This document shows positions 25,674 to 35,799 of a stretch of DNA of 64,000 nt, piece by piece. Made by a program: the position numbers and the translations under genes. Below the pieces are notes generated by a model that did no database searches, had not been told where the DNA came from, and worked only from the letters and a program-made list of their open reading frames with translations. The stretch is from Anaerolineae bacterium. GTDB taxonomy: Bacteria > Chloroflexota > Anaerolineae > Aggregatilineales > Phototrophicaceae. How positions within the stretch are numbered: the first letter of the stretch is position 1; each line of letters starts with the position of its first letter. The stretch covers positions 62,001 to 126,000 of the forward strand of contig JALHNT010000009.1 in NCBI GenBank assembly GCA_022843385.1, given 5' to 3'.

Positions 25674-28208
25674 TCACGAGGCGCGTGCCAGGACCGGCAT
25701 GGACGTCAGCGGTAGATACACCATAAACGTGCTGCCTTCGCCAGCCGCGCTTTCAACCTCGATTCGCCCAGCGTGCAGATCAATAATCTGGCGTGCTATC
25801 GGCAACCCCAGCCCGAACCCCGGCGTGGTATGCGCTTCATCCTGCCGCCAGAATCGTTCAAAAATATGCGGCAGTGCTTCTTCAGTGATACCGCTGCCGG
25901 TATCGTGGATACGGATGATCACTTCAGATTCCTGGTGCAATTCAGTAGAAAGTGTAATCTCGCCTCCCACGCGATTGAAGCGAATGGCGTTATCGAGAAG
26001 TTGTTCCAGCGCCTGCTGCATCCAGTACATGTCGATCCGCAGCATCGGCAACCCGTCACCCACCGCAGTACGGAGCGTTATCTGCTGCCGCTGCATCGAT
26101 TGCTGCCGGGCCTGCGTCGCCGCCGCGATGACATTTTCAATCGTGGTGCTGGTTAGATTCAGCCTGGGGTTGTTATCCAGCTTTACCATCATCACCATCA
26201 TGTCGATTAACCGTGTCAGACTCGCGATTTGCTGCTCACCATTGCGCGCATAACGCTGGAGTTTCTCCGAGTCTTTCGCCAGCGTCATCAGATACAGGCT
26301 GGAGTTAATGATCGAAAGGGGTGTCCGCAGCTCGTGCGAAGCATGTTGGATGAACTGTGTCAGCACATTGACCCGTTCTTTTTCAATTGCCAGCGCAAAA
26401 GCCTGATCAGCCGCTTTTTTCCGTTCGGTAATGTCCACCGCATAGCCATCAATGCGCCCCGCCTGCCCGTCTTTGTCTTGAATCAACCTTGCGCGCAGAT
26501 CAAGCCAGCGGATACTTCCATCCCGATGAATAATCCGATACTCCGTTTCATCAGCATCATGGGCAAGGATGCGCTGACGAAAACCTTCCAGATGTTGTCG
26601 GTCATCAGGATGAATCAGACTGACCCACAGATTGGCATCGCGATAAAACTCAGAGGGTTCGCGACCATACACCTGTTGAACTGCCGGATTGATATACAAC
26701 AGATCAGATGTCCTGGCATCAATCGACCAGACCACATCCGGCATGGTGTTCAGAATGCCCTGTAATCTTTCCTGGCTGCGCTGCAAAGCGTTCTGCGTCA
26801 TCCGCTGTTCCGAAATATCAGTAAAGGAAGCCACAACCGCATACGGCTGATCTTCTCCAGGCTGAATCAGCGGCTGTGAATTGATCGATATCCACGACAA
26901 AATCCCTTCCAGCTTCTTCACCCCCATCACAACATTGCGTTGAGGCAGGCCTGTCCTGAGCGTAACCATCGCCGGATGATCTTGGCCGGGGAAAGGTGAA
27001 CCATCTTCATGAATCGCCTGCCAGCGCGGGTCAATCGATGTGCGCCCTTTCATCTGATCCTCGCTCAGCCCCAGAATGGTCTCAGCCGCATGATTGCAGG
27101 TCAGGATTTGCCCGTTCTGGTCTTGCAGAACAACGCCTTCTGCCATTGCTGAGACAATCGAGCGATAGCGAATTTCGCTTTCGCGCAGCGCCTGCTCCAT
27201 CTGCTTGCGCTGGCTCAGGTCACGCAACACACTTTGAATATGCAGCGGCGCGCCCGTTTCGTCGCGAACCAATTGCACATTCACTTCTACCGGAAAGACT
27301 TCGCCATTCTTGCGGCGGAAGTTGCGTTCATACAACGGCAATGCCTCACCCGCCAGCAGCCGTTGCCGGGTTTCCAGCGAGGCATCTACCTCTGCCGACA
27401 GATTCTGCAACGTCAGGGTTTGTATTTCTTCCAGGGTATAGCCAAACATTTCGGCAGCGCGGGGATTGGCTTCCATATGGGTGCCACTGAGGGCCAGAAT
27501 GAAGACAGCATCATTGGACTGCTGAAACAATGACCGGTAACGCGCCTGTGCCTCGCGCAAATCCTGTTCGGCCTGGCGACGGGCGGTCACATCGCGCTGA
27601 ACCACATAATGCCCGATCAGGTGTCGTTGTTCATCGTAGAGCCCGACGTAGTGCTCTTCCAGCACAACAGTGGTTTTATCCGCCCGCTTCAACTCCCGCG
27701 CATAAAACACATGCTCTGAATCCAGTAATTGCCGCCATAAGCGCTGCCCTGCAGCCACATCGTCAGGAAAAAGAGCAACCGGACTGCGCCCAACCAGTGC
27801 ATCAGAGCTGACCTGCATCTGAGCCACCACCCCGGCATTCACGCGTGTGATGCGCTCATGAGTGAAAATCTTTTGCAGCATGGCTTCCTTGTCGATTACA
27901 TCATCCCAAAGCAGCGGTTCATCCAGCATCAGGAACATCAGCCCATGAAATGACTGCTCAAACAAACCATCCAACTGATGATGACTGTAAGGCAATCCGA
28001 CAGTTCCATCCTGATGCAACCGGCTCGCCAGCAGCAACCCTACCAACATAACCGGCAGAACAAACAGACTAAGCACAGCCCATTGTGACAGGAGCGCCAT
28101 GGCTATCGCCAGAATAATCAGAAGCGCCCACCGAAACAGGGGACGTTCCAGCAAGGCACTCAACTCGAATCGAAGAGATGACAACATTCGTTGCATGATT
28201 TGGCCCAT
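25674..28208 (-). CDS. Multi-PAS sensor histidine kinase
   Basis: An 844-residue membrane kinase. Two membrane segments near 25-65 are followed by four to five PAS domains (about 70-200, 220-335, 345-465, 480-600; one with 'EVFPVEVNVQLVRDETG' and one with 'YRIIHRDGSIRWLDLRARL'). Then comes HisKA with the phospho-acceptor in [13 protein letters not shown], and HATPase with LLDNAIRFN, HDTGSGI and FGLGLPIARQI. No response regulator is adjacent, so it is an orphan kinase. The ATG at 28208 has no Shine-Dalgarno; the ATG at 28196 is an alternative. It diverges from the cyclase gene. Confidence 0.88.
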   Translation of the reverse strand: MGQIMQRMLSSLRFELSALLERPLFRWALLIILAIAMALLSQWAVLSLFVLPVMLVGLLLASRLHQDGTVGLPYSHHQLDGLFEQSFHGLMFLMLDEPLLWDDVIDKEAMLQKIFTHERITRVNAGVVAQMQVSSDALVGRSPVALFPDDVAAGQRLWRQLLDSEHVFYARELKRADKTTVVLEEHYVGLYDEQRHLIGHYVVQRDVTARRQAEQDLREAQARYRSLFQQSNDAVFILALSGTHMEANPRAAEMFGYTLEEIQTLTLQNLSAEVDASLETRQRLLAGEALPLYERNFRRKNGEVFPVEVNVQLVRDETGAPLHIQSVLRDLSQRKQMEQALRESEIRYRSIVSAMAEGVVLQDQNGQILTCNHAAETILGLSEDQMKGRTSIDPRWQAIHEDGSPFPGQDHPAMVTLRTGLPQRNVVMGVKKLEGILSWISINSQPLIQPGEDQPYAVVASFTDISEQRMTQNALQRSQERLQGILNTMPDVVWSIDARTSDLLYINPAVQQVYGREPSEFYRDANLWVSLIHPDDRQHLEGFRQRILAHDADETEYRIIHRDGSIRWLDLRARLIQDKDGQAGRIDGYAVDITERKKAADQAFALAIEKERVNVLTQFIQHASHELRTPLSIINSSLYLMTLAKDSEKLQRYARNGEQQIASLTRLIDMMVMMVKLDNNPRLNLTSTTIENVIAAATQARQQSMQRQQITLRTAVGDGLPMLRIDMYWMQQALEQLLDNAIRFNRVGGEITLSTELHQESEVIIRIHDTGSGITEEALPHIFERFWRQDEAHTTPGFGLGLPIARQIIDLHAGRIEVESAAGEGSTFMVYLPLTSMPVLARAS

Positions 28209-28376
28209 AATCGCTTGGTGGTGAAATTGGAATTCTGACCTTCGTACCCGGCAGGATCAGCACTTCACAACTGTAAATCAACGCTATCTTTATATCACAT
28301 CAACTGTCGCACATCCATAGCCATTGAGATAAATTCATGTTTTCTTAGTAAAGTACTGTCAGGAGCGCCTTGAGGA

Positions 28377-29063
28377 ATGTCATTCATTGACCTGAGCCAC
28401 GACTTTGAAGATGGGATGCCGGGCTTCAAACTGAAGAATGAGGACGGCAGCTTCACCCAGTACTCGGCCCAGATCTATCCCTTCATGACTCACGAGCAGT
28501 CACGCGCCAAGTTTCAGGATCAGTGTGAGTTCGAGATCACCGAGATCCGCTTTCAGACCTCGGTGGGAACCTACATCGACTCACCCTATCATCGTTACCG
28601 CAGCGGGCGCGACATCAGTCAAATTCGGCTGGAAGAAGTCATTCTGCCAGGAATCGTCATTGATGTGCGGGGACGATCGCCATTCGAGCCAGTGGGTCTG
28701 GATGCGCTGCCGCCCGGCCTCGATCTGGCCGGCAAGGCGCTGCTGTTCAACTTCGGTTGGGATCAATACTGGGGCAGCGAGGATTATCAGGCGTATCCGT
28801 TCATCGGCCGTGAGGTGATTGAACATCTCGCTCATTCGGGCGTGAAGCTGGTGGGGGTCGATACTGTGAACATTGATAGCTCGCGCGACCTGACCCGCCC
28901 GGCGCACACCCGCTTGCTGTCGCAGGACATTTACATCGTGGAGAACCTGTGCCATCTGGACGCGCTATATGGCACAGCCTTCCGCTTCTTCGCTGTCCCG
29001 CTAAAAGCCAAACGAGTCGCCGCCCTCAGCATTCGCGCCTTCGCCGAAGTCACTCCATCATGA
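28377..29063 (+). CDS. Cyclase / kynurenine formamidase-like family protein
   Basis: A 228-residue metal-dependent hydrolase fold (Cyclase, KynB-like). The start IDLSHDFEDGMPGF and the core TSVGTYIDSPYHRY are family signatures. In classic KynB the metal motif is H-x-G-T-H-x-D with a later P-x-H; here both early His are replaced (S and Y: S-V-G-T-Y-I-D) while the Asp and the later His (SPYH) remain. The variant seems to define a subfamily, so activity may differ. The product is therefore not named beyond the family. AGGAG lies 12 nt and GAGGA 1 nt before the ATG. Confidence 0.8.
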   Translation: MSFIDLSHDFEDGMPGFKLKNEDGSFTQYSAQIYPFMTHEQSRAKFQDQCEFEITEIRFQTSVGTYIDSPYHRYRSGRDISQIRLEEVILPGIVIDVRGRSPFEPVGLDALPPGLDLAGKALLFNFGWDQYWGSEDYQAYPFIGREVIEHLAHSGVKLVGVDTVNIDSSRDLTRPAHTRLLSQDIYIVENLCHLDALYGTAFRFFAVPLKAKRVAALSIRAFAEVTPS

Positions 29064-32000
29064 TTCCGGCGTGGATTCGGCACAGAATGGCTGGATATTG
29101 TAGGTCAGACGATCTACGCAGGTGAGCGCATCAACCAACCGATTGGTTTCAGCCCACCGCATCAGCCCGGATAAGGGTTCAAACCGCCAGCGGATGATGC
29201 GCCCATCGGTCCCGGCTGTTATCATCTGCTCGCCATCGGGGCTGATGGCAGCGCCCGACAGGCTAGCGCGATGCCCTCGCAAACGACGCAGCGGCTGCCC
29301 CTCAGAAACATCCCACAGAATTCCTGTTGAATCTTCAGCGACGGAAAGCAGCTTGCTGCCATCCGGACTGAAATCAAGATCGACGATGTAATCTTCATGA
29401 CCGCTGAACTGGCGCACCAACTGCCCGGTGTTGATGTCCCACAGGGTCAGCACATTCGCGCCAACCGCCAGATACCGGCCATCCGGGCTAACTTTCAGGC
29501 TGGTGACATAAAGATCTTCGCCGCCGAAAGACTGGATGATTTGACCCGTTTCTGGATTCACCTGGATGACCTGCCCTGGTTGGCAGGATACCGTCTGGTC
29601 AAACCACCCGCCACAGCCCACGAACCAATCGCGCCCATCAGCACTGAAGGCGAGCGCGCGCGCAGCAAAACTGATATCGCTGTACCGCCGCACTTCTTCG
29701 CCCGTCGCAATATCCCACTCAGTCACCAGTCCCTGGTAGCAAGTGCCAAAGTCAAATACGGCACAGCTTCCGATGAGGAGCCTACGTCCATCAGGACTGA
29801 GCGCCAGCGGGTTGTCCCAACTGGCGCTGCCGGTGGCAAAGGTTTGCATCTGCTCTCCGCTGGCAATATTCCACTGCAACACCACACTTTCCACACAATA
29901 ATTGTCGCCGGTAGATTCGGTACATCCCGCGCTGAACAATGTCCGACCATCCGGACTGATCGCCACATTGATCAACTGTGGGATATAAGGCTGCTCTTCC
30001 CAGAGTATCTCCCCGCTGGCGCTATCCATAACGCGGATTGTGCCGTCCAGCCCGGTGGCAACAACCAGGCGACCATCGGGGCTATAGGTGATACGTCCCC
30101 ATTGTGGATCGTACCCCGTTGCCAGATAACCGTCGATCTGACCATCCCGCACATCCCAGCGCACCGCCATCCCATACTGCTCTATCCCCCACAATTGCTG
30201 TTGATTGGAAGAGAAAGCCAGGCTAAAGATCTGTTCCGTGTTACCAGCCAGCCGAGCGAGCAAGTCGCCATTATCAGCCGACCAGACATAGACAAATTTA
30301 TCGCTCAACCCGGCACTGAGGAAGCTTCCATCCGGGCTGATGATGAACTTCCAGGTGCTGCCAGGCAGGTTGAGAATGCTGAAGACTTCTGTGCCGGTTG
30401 GAATGTTCCATGCCCTGATCTCGTCCGCCCCGCTGACGGTGTAAGCTGTCCTGCTATCAGGATGAAACACGATGCTGCTGACCGGGATGCCGGATATATT
30501 ATCAATGTCCGTCCACTCGATCCGTCCGGTTGCGGCATCACGCAGCACCACACTGCCATCGCGCGGCGCGGTCATCACGCTGCGACCATCGGGGCTGAAG
30601 GCGATCAGACCAACATCGTAGCCATCGACATAATCTGCTCCGTCCCACTCAGCCCGTCCGCGCACCACATCCCACATGATCAGGCTGCCATCCCAGCCCG
30701 CTGTCAACAGTTCGCGACCATCGGGGCTGAAGGCCACCCGCATAATCTGCGCCTCATGCCCTTGCCAGCGACGAAGTAATTCTCCCTGAGGTACGCTCCA
30801 CAGCGATACATCGCCAGCGAGACACACCCCGTCATCGTTCCACTCTGCACAATCGCCGACGACCAGCTCCTCGCCATCCGGGCTGAATTGCAGCACGTCA
30901 CTCCGGCTGAGACCAGTGATTGGAGCCGAGGGTTCAGCAGCTAATCCGCGTGTGAGGTCAAAGAAGACCACACCGAACTCGCTGCACCAGCCCTCCTCGC
31001 TCCAGGCCACACATCCAACGACGGCCAATGTTGCACCTTCTGGGGAAAGCAGCAATCCAAAATCGCTATCAAAGCCGCTTTCCAGTGTACCGATGATCGC
31101 ATCGGTCTCCAGATCGAGCCAGATCACATCAGCCGTCACATTATCGGTCCAATTGATAAAAGCGCTGCGACCATCTGGCGTGAGGACAACACTCGTAATC
31201 AAGCCATCTTTCACCCGATAACGCGCCCGCAGGCCCGGTTGGTAAGCCAGATCAGCCAACGCTGCCTGCGCCAGCGGTGGCGAGTCCGGGATGCGATTGG
31301 CCTCCAGCGCCAGCGCTAACGCTTTCGCTGGATCGCCGCCCGCGAACAAGCCCTGGGCATCGTTAGCCCAGAGCAAACTTTGCGCAATCTCCAACCGGCG
31401 GCTGGCAGTCGCTTCAGCCGCTTGCGCCAGCAGCGCGTTAGCCTGGGCTGTTGCTGCATTATCGGCTGAAAGGGTTGCGTTCACCTGGGCTTCGCCCTGG
31501 GCAACGGTTGCTGTACCGGCCTGCTGCGCCACAGCCGTCCCGCGCGCTTCTGAGGTTGCCAGCGCTGTCTGTGCCGCCTGTGACTGCACCAGACCGAAGA
31601 TCGCCAGGAGCAGCGCGATCACCAACCCAACCGCGGTCGCCCCCAGCAGCAACCGTGTCCGCTGGTTTTGTGCCTGACGGCTGGCCGCAATGAAAGCGCC
31701 ATGCAACGGGGTACTCGGCGGTTGCTTGCCCACCGCTGTGGCCTGCCAGTTTTCCGCTTCTAGTAAATCCTTATCCCGCAGCAACAGACTGACCTCGCGC
31801 TCCTTTTCCTCCCAGTCGCGGGCGCGCACCAGCAGCCGGGTATGCAGGCGGACATGGTTAAAATCAGTCCGCATCACATCCTTCAGGATTTGATAAGCAT
31901 GATCAAAATCGTCACTTTCACGGAAGTAAATCCAGTTGTGCGAAGAGACAGATGAATGCATTCTGGCCTGTAGCTCCGCGCCGCTGACTTCCCGATGGAG

Positions 32001-32282
32001 CACCGGGATCAGGCGTTTGTTGTTCGTCCGCGCATGTTCAATCTCGCGGTGGCAAACATCTGAGATGACGGAATCCGGGCTGATGATGAAGAGGAATGCA
32101 TCCGACCCTTCGATGCCTGCCTGAATCTCCTGCCACCAATCGACGCTCTTGGGGATGTCCTCCCAATCCGCCCAGACCTCGAACTCGTCGACCTTCAGAC
32201 GCTCGAACAGGCGTTTGGCAAAATCTGTATCGCGGCGCGAATAGGAAATGAATACATCCGACAGATTATAGGTCGTTGCCAT
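29058..32282 (-). CDS. TIR domain - membrane helix - WD40 propeller protein
   Basis: A 1074-residue protein. Residues about 8-135 form a TIR domain (DVFISYSRRDTDFAKRLFERL, FLFIISPDSV, CHREIEHA with the Glu at about residue 80 that is catalytic in TIR NADases). Residues 211-232 are one membrane helix. A helical Ala-rich stretch follows, then two seven-bladed-like sets of WD40 repeats (repeated 'FSPDG..L.....D..I..W') to the C-terminus. It resembles membrane-bound signalling or death-effector proteins. Start at 32280-32282 is chosen for GAGGGAG 5 nt upstream. Its 3' end overlaps the convergent cyclase gene by 6 bp. Confidence 0.88.
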   Translation of the reverse strand: MATTYNLSDVFISYSRRDTDFAKRLFERLKVDEFEVWADWEDIPKSVDWWQEIQAGIEGSDAFLFIISPDSVISDVCHREIEHARTNNKRLIPVLHREVSGAELQARMHSSVSSHNWIYFRESDDFDHAYQILKDVMRTDFNHVRLHTRLLVRARDWEEKEREVSLLLRDKDLLEAENWQATAVGKQPPSTPLHGAFIAASRQAQNQRTRLLLGATAVGLVIALLLAIFGLVQSQAAQTALATSEARGTAVAQQAGTATVAQGEAQVNATLSADNAATAQANALLAQAAEATASRRLEIAQSLLWANDAQGLFAGGDPAKALALALEANRIPDSPPLAQAALADLAYQPGLRARYRVKDGLITSVVLTPDGRSAFINWTDNVTADVIWLDLETDAIIGTLESGFDSDFGLLLSPEGATLAVVGCVAWSEEGWCSEFGVVFFDLTRGLAAEPSAPITGLSRSDVLQFSPDGEELVVGDCAEWNDDGVCLAGDVSLWSVPQGELLRRWQGHEAQIMRVAFSPDGRELLTAGWDGSLIMWDVVRGRAEWDGADYVDGYDVGLIAFSPDGRSVMTAPRDGSVVLRDAATGRIEWTDIDNISGIPVSSIVFHPDSRTAYTVSGADEIRAWNIPTGTEVFSILNLPGSTWKFIISPDGSFLSAGLSDKFVYVWSADNGDLLARLAGNTEQIFSLAFSSNQQQLWGIEQYGMAVRWDVRDGQIDGYLATGYDPQWGRITYSPDGRLVVATGLDGTIRVMDSASGEILWEEQPYIPQLINVAISPDGRTLFSAGCTESTGDNYCVESVVLQWNIASGEQMQTFATGSASWDNPLALSPDGRRLLIGSCAVFDFGTCYQGLVTEWDIATGEEVRRYSDISFAARALAFSADGRDWFVGCGGWFDQTVSCQPGQVIQVNPETGQIIQSFGGEDLYVTSLKVSPDGRYLAVGANVLTLWDINTGQLVRQFSGHEDYIVDLDFSPDGSKLLSVAEDSTGILWDVSEGQPLRRLRGHRASLSGAAISPDGEQMITAGTDGRIIRWRFEPLSGLMRWAETNRLVDALTCVDRLTYNIQPFCAESTPES

Positions 32283-32426
32283 ACTGCTCCCTCGCTCATC
32301 CTGATGATGCTCAGGCATTCAAAAACTGGCGAGAAGGCGGGCTTTGTACTCCGCTCTTCTCGGCACATCTCGGTTCCACATGATGTAAAACTGATTGTAG
32401 GGTCGAATTCGATTATCCGCGAATGG

Positions 32427-34502
32427 TCACGGTGCCATCTGCTCGACCAACGCTCGCAGGCAGCGCAGCACCTCCGCCGGACGCAGCCCGCCGGGACGGT
32501 TGAGATACAGGCCGCCGTACTGCTCAGCCTCGTCCTGAATGTAGCGGGTGGCCGTCAGCAGGATGACCGGCAGTTCCGCCGTCTCTGGCGACGTGCGCAA
32601 GGCTTCCATCACGGCGAAGCCATCCATCTCCGGCATCGCCAGATCGAGCAGCAGCAGATCGGGCTGTTGCTCGTGGATGATGTCGAGCGCCTGCTGACCG
32701 TCATAGGCGCGGTACACGGTGTAAGGCTGGGGGAGAGTCTCCAAGCTGCGCTGTACCAACTGCACCAGCCCGCGATCATCATCGACGATCAGGATGCTTT
32801 GCACCGCGCCGACCTGCTGAATATGCTCGATCAACTGCTGGGTGGTGAAAGGTTTCGCCAGATAGCCCTTGACCTGCAAGGCATTCACCATCCAGGTCGC
32901 GCTGGGCAGCGAGCAGTGAATCGTCGGAAGGCTGAGGGATGGTTCCGTGACGGATGGCGCTGGGCGGGTATTGTCGATCAGCAGACGCGGCTGGTGCTGC
33001 TCCACCACAGCTTCCAGCTCGGCCACATCCCGCAGCGGCACCACTTTGTAAGGCAGCAGGTGGCGACGGATGAGCGCCGTCACCAACGGGTCGCGTTCCA
33101 GCACCAGCACACTGGCATCAGCCTGCGGTTCATTCCCGCCAGCCGCGCTGCTGCCGGAGAGGCTGCGCACAGGCAGGGTGAAGGTGAAGGTTGAGCCGAC
33201 GCCCTCCTGGCTGACCACATCAATCCGTCCGCCGTGTCGTTCGACGAAGCGCTTACTGATCGCCAGCCCCAGCCCTGCCCCGCCATGACTGCGGCTGAGG
33301 GAATAATCGACCTGATAAAACTCGTCAAAAATCTGCGTTAGCTTATCCGCCGGAATGCCGCGTCCGGTGTCCGCCACGCTGAACACCACCTCCTGACCCC
33401 GCGCATAGACCGACAGCGTGACCGACCCGCGCTCGGTGAAGCGATGGGCATTGCCCAGCAGATTGAGCAGCACCTGGCGGATGCGCGTCCGGTCGATCTC
33501 CATCTGGGGTAAATCAGCGGCGCAGTGCAGGACGAATTGCAGCTTGCCATCGCGGAACAGGTTGTGCAACAGTTCCGCCGTGTCGTCAATGAAAGCGTTC
33601 AGATCAGTGCGTTCCAGGTTGAGCGCGAAGCCGGAAAGCTCTACCTGCGACAAATCCAGCACATCATCAATCAACGCCAGCAGATGGCGACTGCTGGAAT
33701 AAATCTGGTAGAGATCGCGGTTCAGCTTGGGCGGCAGGCGCAGCTCGCCATAGACCTCTGGCGTCATCACCATGATCTCGCTGAAACCCAGGATCAGGTT
33801 CAGCGGCGTCCGCAGTTCGTGGCTGATGTTGGCGGCGAAGCGTTCCTTCAGGCGGCGGGCTTCGTCAGCCTGCTGCTGGGCATAGACCAACTGCTGCTGC
33901 GTCCGGCGCAAATTCTGATAGGCGATCTCCAACGACTTGACCGTCTGCGCCAGTTCAGCCTGCCGCTGCCGGGTTTCATCCAGCAGATGGTCGGCGCGCT
34001 TCTGCATCGTGCTGTACCAAGTCAGCGCTGTATAGAGCGAAGCCACCGAGGTCTGCATCACCGTCACCGTCAGCGCCAGGGTGGCGGCGAGCGCCAGCAG
34101 CGGATAGGACACCCCGTAGATCAGCGCCCCGGCTATGAAGATCGACAGCGCCGAGAGCCAGTGCAGATAGGTGGTCGTCATGCCGCTGACCAGCACCAAC
34201 GCCACGCCGAAGAATGGCAGCCAGGGCGCTCCCGTCAGCCGCATTGCGCCGAACAGACACAGGTGTGCCAGCAGCAGCAGCCCGTAACGGACGCGGTTGA
34301 GATGCTGTGGCAGTTGGCTGCGCAGCAGCGCCAGACTGAGCGCGGTACTCGCCAGCAGCAGAAACAACAGCGTGGGAAAATCATCGGCGAAGAAGGTGCT
34401 GTAGGCCGCCAGCGCTGCGCTGACCAGCCCCACCACCGTCAGCCGTCGCAGCATCTCGATGCGCAGGTCGTGCAGGGTATCGCGAAAGGACATCAGCTTC
34501 AC
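32427..34502 (-). CDS. Hybrid histidine kinase with two receiver domains
   Basis: A 691-residue membrane kinase. About five membrane segments span 15-160, then HisKA ([21 protein letters not shown]), HATPase ([33 protein letters not shown]), a degenerate receiver (about 450-550, LLIDNTRP...GYLAKPF) and a canonical-looking receiver ([10 protein letters not shown]... [13 protein letters not shown]). The last receiver lacks the usual Lys after strand 5 (LYLNRPGGL). It starts at GTG 34500-34502, which overlaps the response regulator stop as GTGA; an ATG three codons in (34493) is the alternative. It is translationally coupled to the response regulator upstream. Confidence 0.88.
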   Translation of the reverse strand: MKLMSFRDTLHDLRIEMLRRLTVVGLVSAALAAYSTFFADDFPTLLFLLLASTALSLALLRSQLPQHLNRVRYGLLLLAHLCLFGAMRLTGAPWLPFFGVALVLVSGMTTTYLHWLSALSIFIAGALIYGVSYPLLALAATLALTVTVMQTSVASLYTALTWYSTMQKRADHLLDETRQRQAELAQTVKSLEIAYQNLRRTQQQLVYAQQQADEARRLKERFAANISHELRTPLNLILGFSEIMVMTPEVYGELRLPPKLNRDLYQIYSSSRHLLALIDDVLDLSQVELSGFALNLERTDLNAFIDDTAELLHNLFRDGKLQFVLHCAADLPQMEIDRTRIRQVLLNLLGNAHRFTERGSVTLSVYARGQEVVFSVADTGRGIPADKLTQIFDEFYQVDYSLSRSHGGAGLGLAISKRFVERHGGRIDVVSQEGVGSTFTFTLPVRSLSGSSAAGGNEPQADASVLVLERDPLVTALIRRHLLPYKVVPLRDVAELEAVVEQHQPRLLIDNTRPAPSVTEPSLSLPTIHCSLPSATWMVNALQVKGYLAKPFTTQQLIEHIQQVGAVQSILIVDDDRGLVQLVQRSLETLPQPYTVYRAYDGQQALDIIHEQQPDLLLLDLAMPEMDGFAVMEALRTSPETAELPVILLTATRYIQDEAEQYGGLYLNRPGGLRPAEVLRCLRALVEQMAP

Positions 34503-35641
34503 AATCCGATGGTTTGTAGGGCTTCTAGAATGCGTTCCTGTGTAACAGGCTTGGCGATGAACAGCGACGCGCCCAGCGAATAGGCTAGTTCCGGGTCGTT
34601 GATGACCGAGCAGATGATGACCGGTATGGCAGCCGTGCGCGGTGCCGTCCGCAGTCGTTGCAGCACCTCCCAGCCATCCATACCTGGCATCATCAGATCC
34701 ATGATGATCGCGTTCGGCTGAATTTCTTCCGCCAGCCGCAGCCCATCGGCACCATTCAGCGCCGCCAGCACCTTAAACGACTGCCCGGTCAGATAGCGCT
34801 GGAGCAGATCGATCAACCCCTGATTGTCGTCGATCAGCAGCAGCGTCGAACGATGAGCCGGCATCAGCAGCCGCACCACCGCGCCGCCATCCGTGCGCTC
34901 ATGGGTCAGCACAAAGCGAAGCTGCCCCATGAAATCCTGGATCACTGGCGTGATCGGCAGGTCGTTCACCTGAGCCTCACGCGGGGGGTAGGTCAGTTCG
35001 AGTTCAGCGCTGTCCGGCAGGGGCTTGAGCGTGATCGACAGGTTTCCGGCCTGGGACTGCTTAATGGTCTGGCTGAGGAGATGCACCAGAATTTGCTGCG
35101 CCGCCGCCTGATGGGTCGAGAGGATGATCGGTTCGGCGGGTATGCTTGCCTGCATCTGGAGATTCTGCTGCTCAGCCAAGCGCTGTACCGCCTTGACCGC
35201 CGCCTCCAGCAGCGTGTTGATCTGGGTCACAGCGAGCTGGCTGTCGATGCGCTCGACTTCCGGAGGAGCCTGGGTCTGGCGATTGAACCACAGCATATCG
35301 CCCACGCTCTCCTGCCCCTGGCGCAGATCACGATAGGCCTGCCGCACCGAGATGCCCAGATCGCTGGCGGCTTCCGGCAGCGGCATATCGCCAACGTAAT
35401 GCAGGTGGAGCAGGTTGTAGACCCGTGTCATGGTGGAACGCGCCCCGGAGCCGCTGCCCGGATTGAGCGCCTCAATTGCCGCTACCAGCTCCCGCCGCAG
35501 CCGGTGACCGGCGGGTTCGCTTGGCTGACCGGCACGGGTAGACTGCGCCAGCGGATGGCGGTTCAGGAAGGGGAAGTCATATAAATGTTCCAGGACATCT
35601 TTCACCTGTTCCAGGAACGTCTCAGGCGGTGCTTGCGTCAT
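34499..35641 (-). CDS. Response regulator with N-terminal HTH and C-terminal receiver
   Basis: A 380-residue protein in an unusual order. Residues about 75-120 hold a helix-turn-helix ([19 protein letters not shown]), residues about 140-260 a sensor-like domain resembling a worn HATPase fold ([13 protein letters not shown]... [10 protein letters not shown]), and residues 265-380 a full receiver ([30 protein letters not shown]). The ATG at 35639-35641 has no Shine-Dalgarno and sits 4 nt from an 11-bp inverted repeat. The gene leads the hybrid kinase gene and diverges from the glucose ABC operon. Confidence 0.82.
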   Translation of the reverse strand: MTQAPPETFLEQVKDVLEHLYDFPFLNRHPLAQSTRAGQPSEPAGHRLRRELVAAIEALNPGSGSGARSTMTRVYNLLHLHYVGDMPLPEAASDLGISVRQAYRDLRQGQESVGDMLWFNRQTQAPPEVERIDSQLAVTQINTLLEAAVKAVQRLAEQQNLQMQASIPAEPIILSTHQAAAQQILVHLLSQTIKQSQAGNLSITLKPLPDSAELELTYPPREAQVNDLPITPVIQDFMGQLRFVLTHERTDGGAVVRLLMPAHRSTLLLIDDNQGLIDLLQRYLTGQSFKVLAALNGADGLRLAEEIQPNAIIMDLMMPGMDGWEVLQRLRTAPRTAAIPVIICSVINDPELAYSLGASLFIAKPVTQERILEALQTIGL

Positions 35642-35645
35642 CGTG

Positions 35646-35686
35646 CAATACTGACACTATTTGATGAAAACTCTTTGTCAGTATTG
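35646..35686. promoter_or_regulatory. 11-bp inverted repeat between divergent operons
   Basis: CAATACTGACA (35646-35656) and its exact reverse complement TGTCAGTATTG (35676-35686), with a 19-nt spacer. It lies between the response regulator start (4 nt away) and the glucose ABC operon, so it is a candidate operator or mRNA hairpin. Confidence 0.6.
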
Positions 35687-35799
35687 TGGCACAAACGTGG
35701 CAAAAAACGGTAGTGCATTTGCAAGCGGAAATGTTACAGTTAGGCTGACTGATCCATCTGGGGTCACGTTTGAGCAACTAGTTTTTAGGAGTGTCTGGT

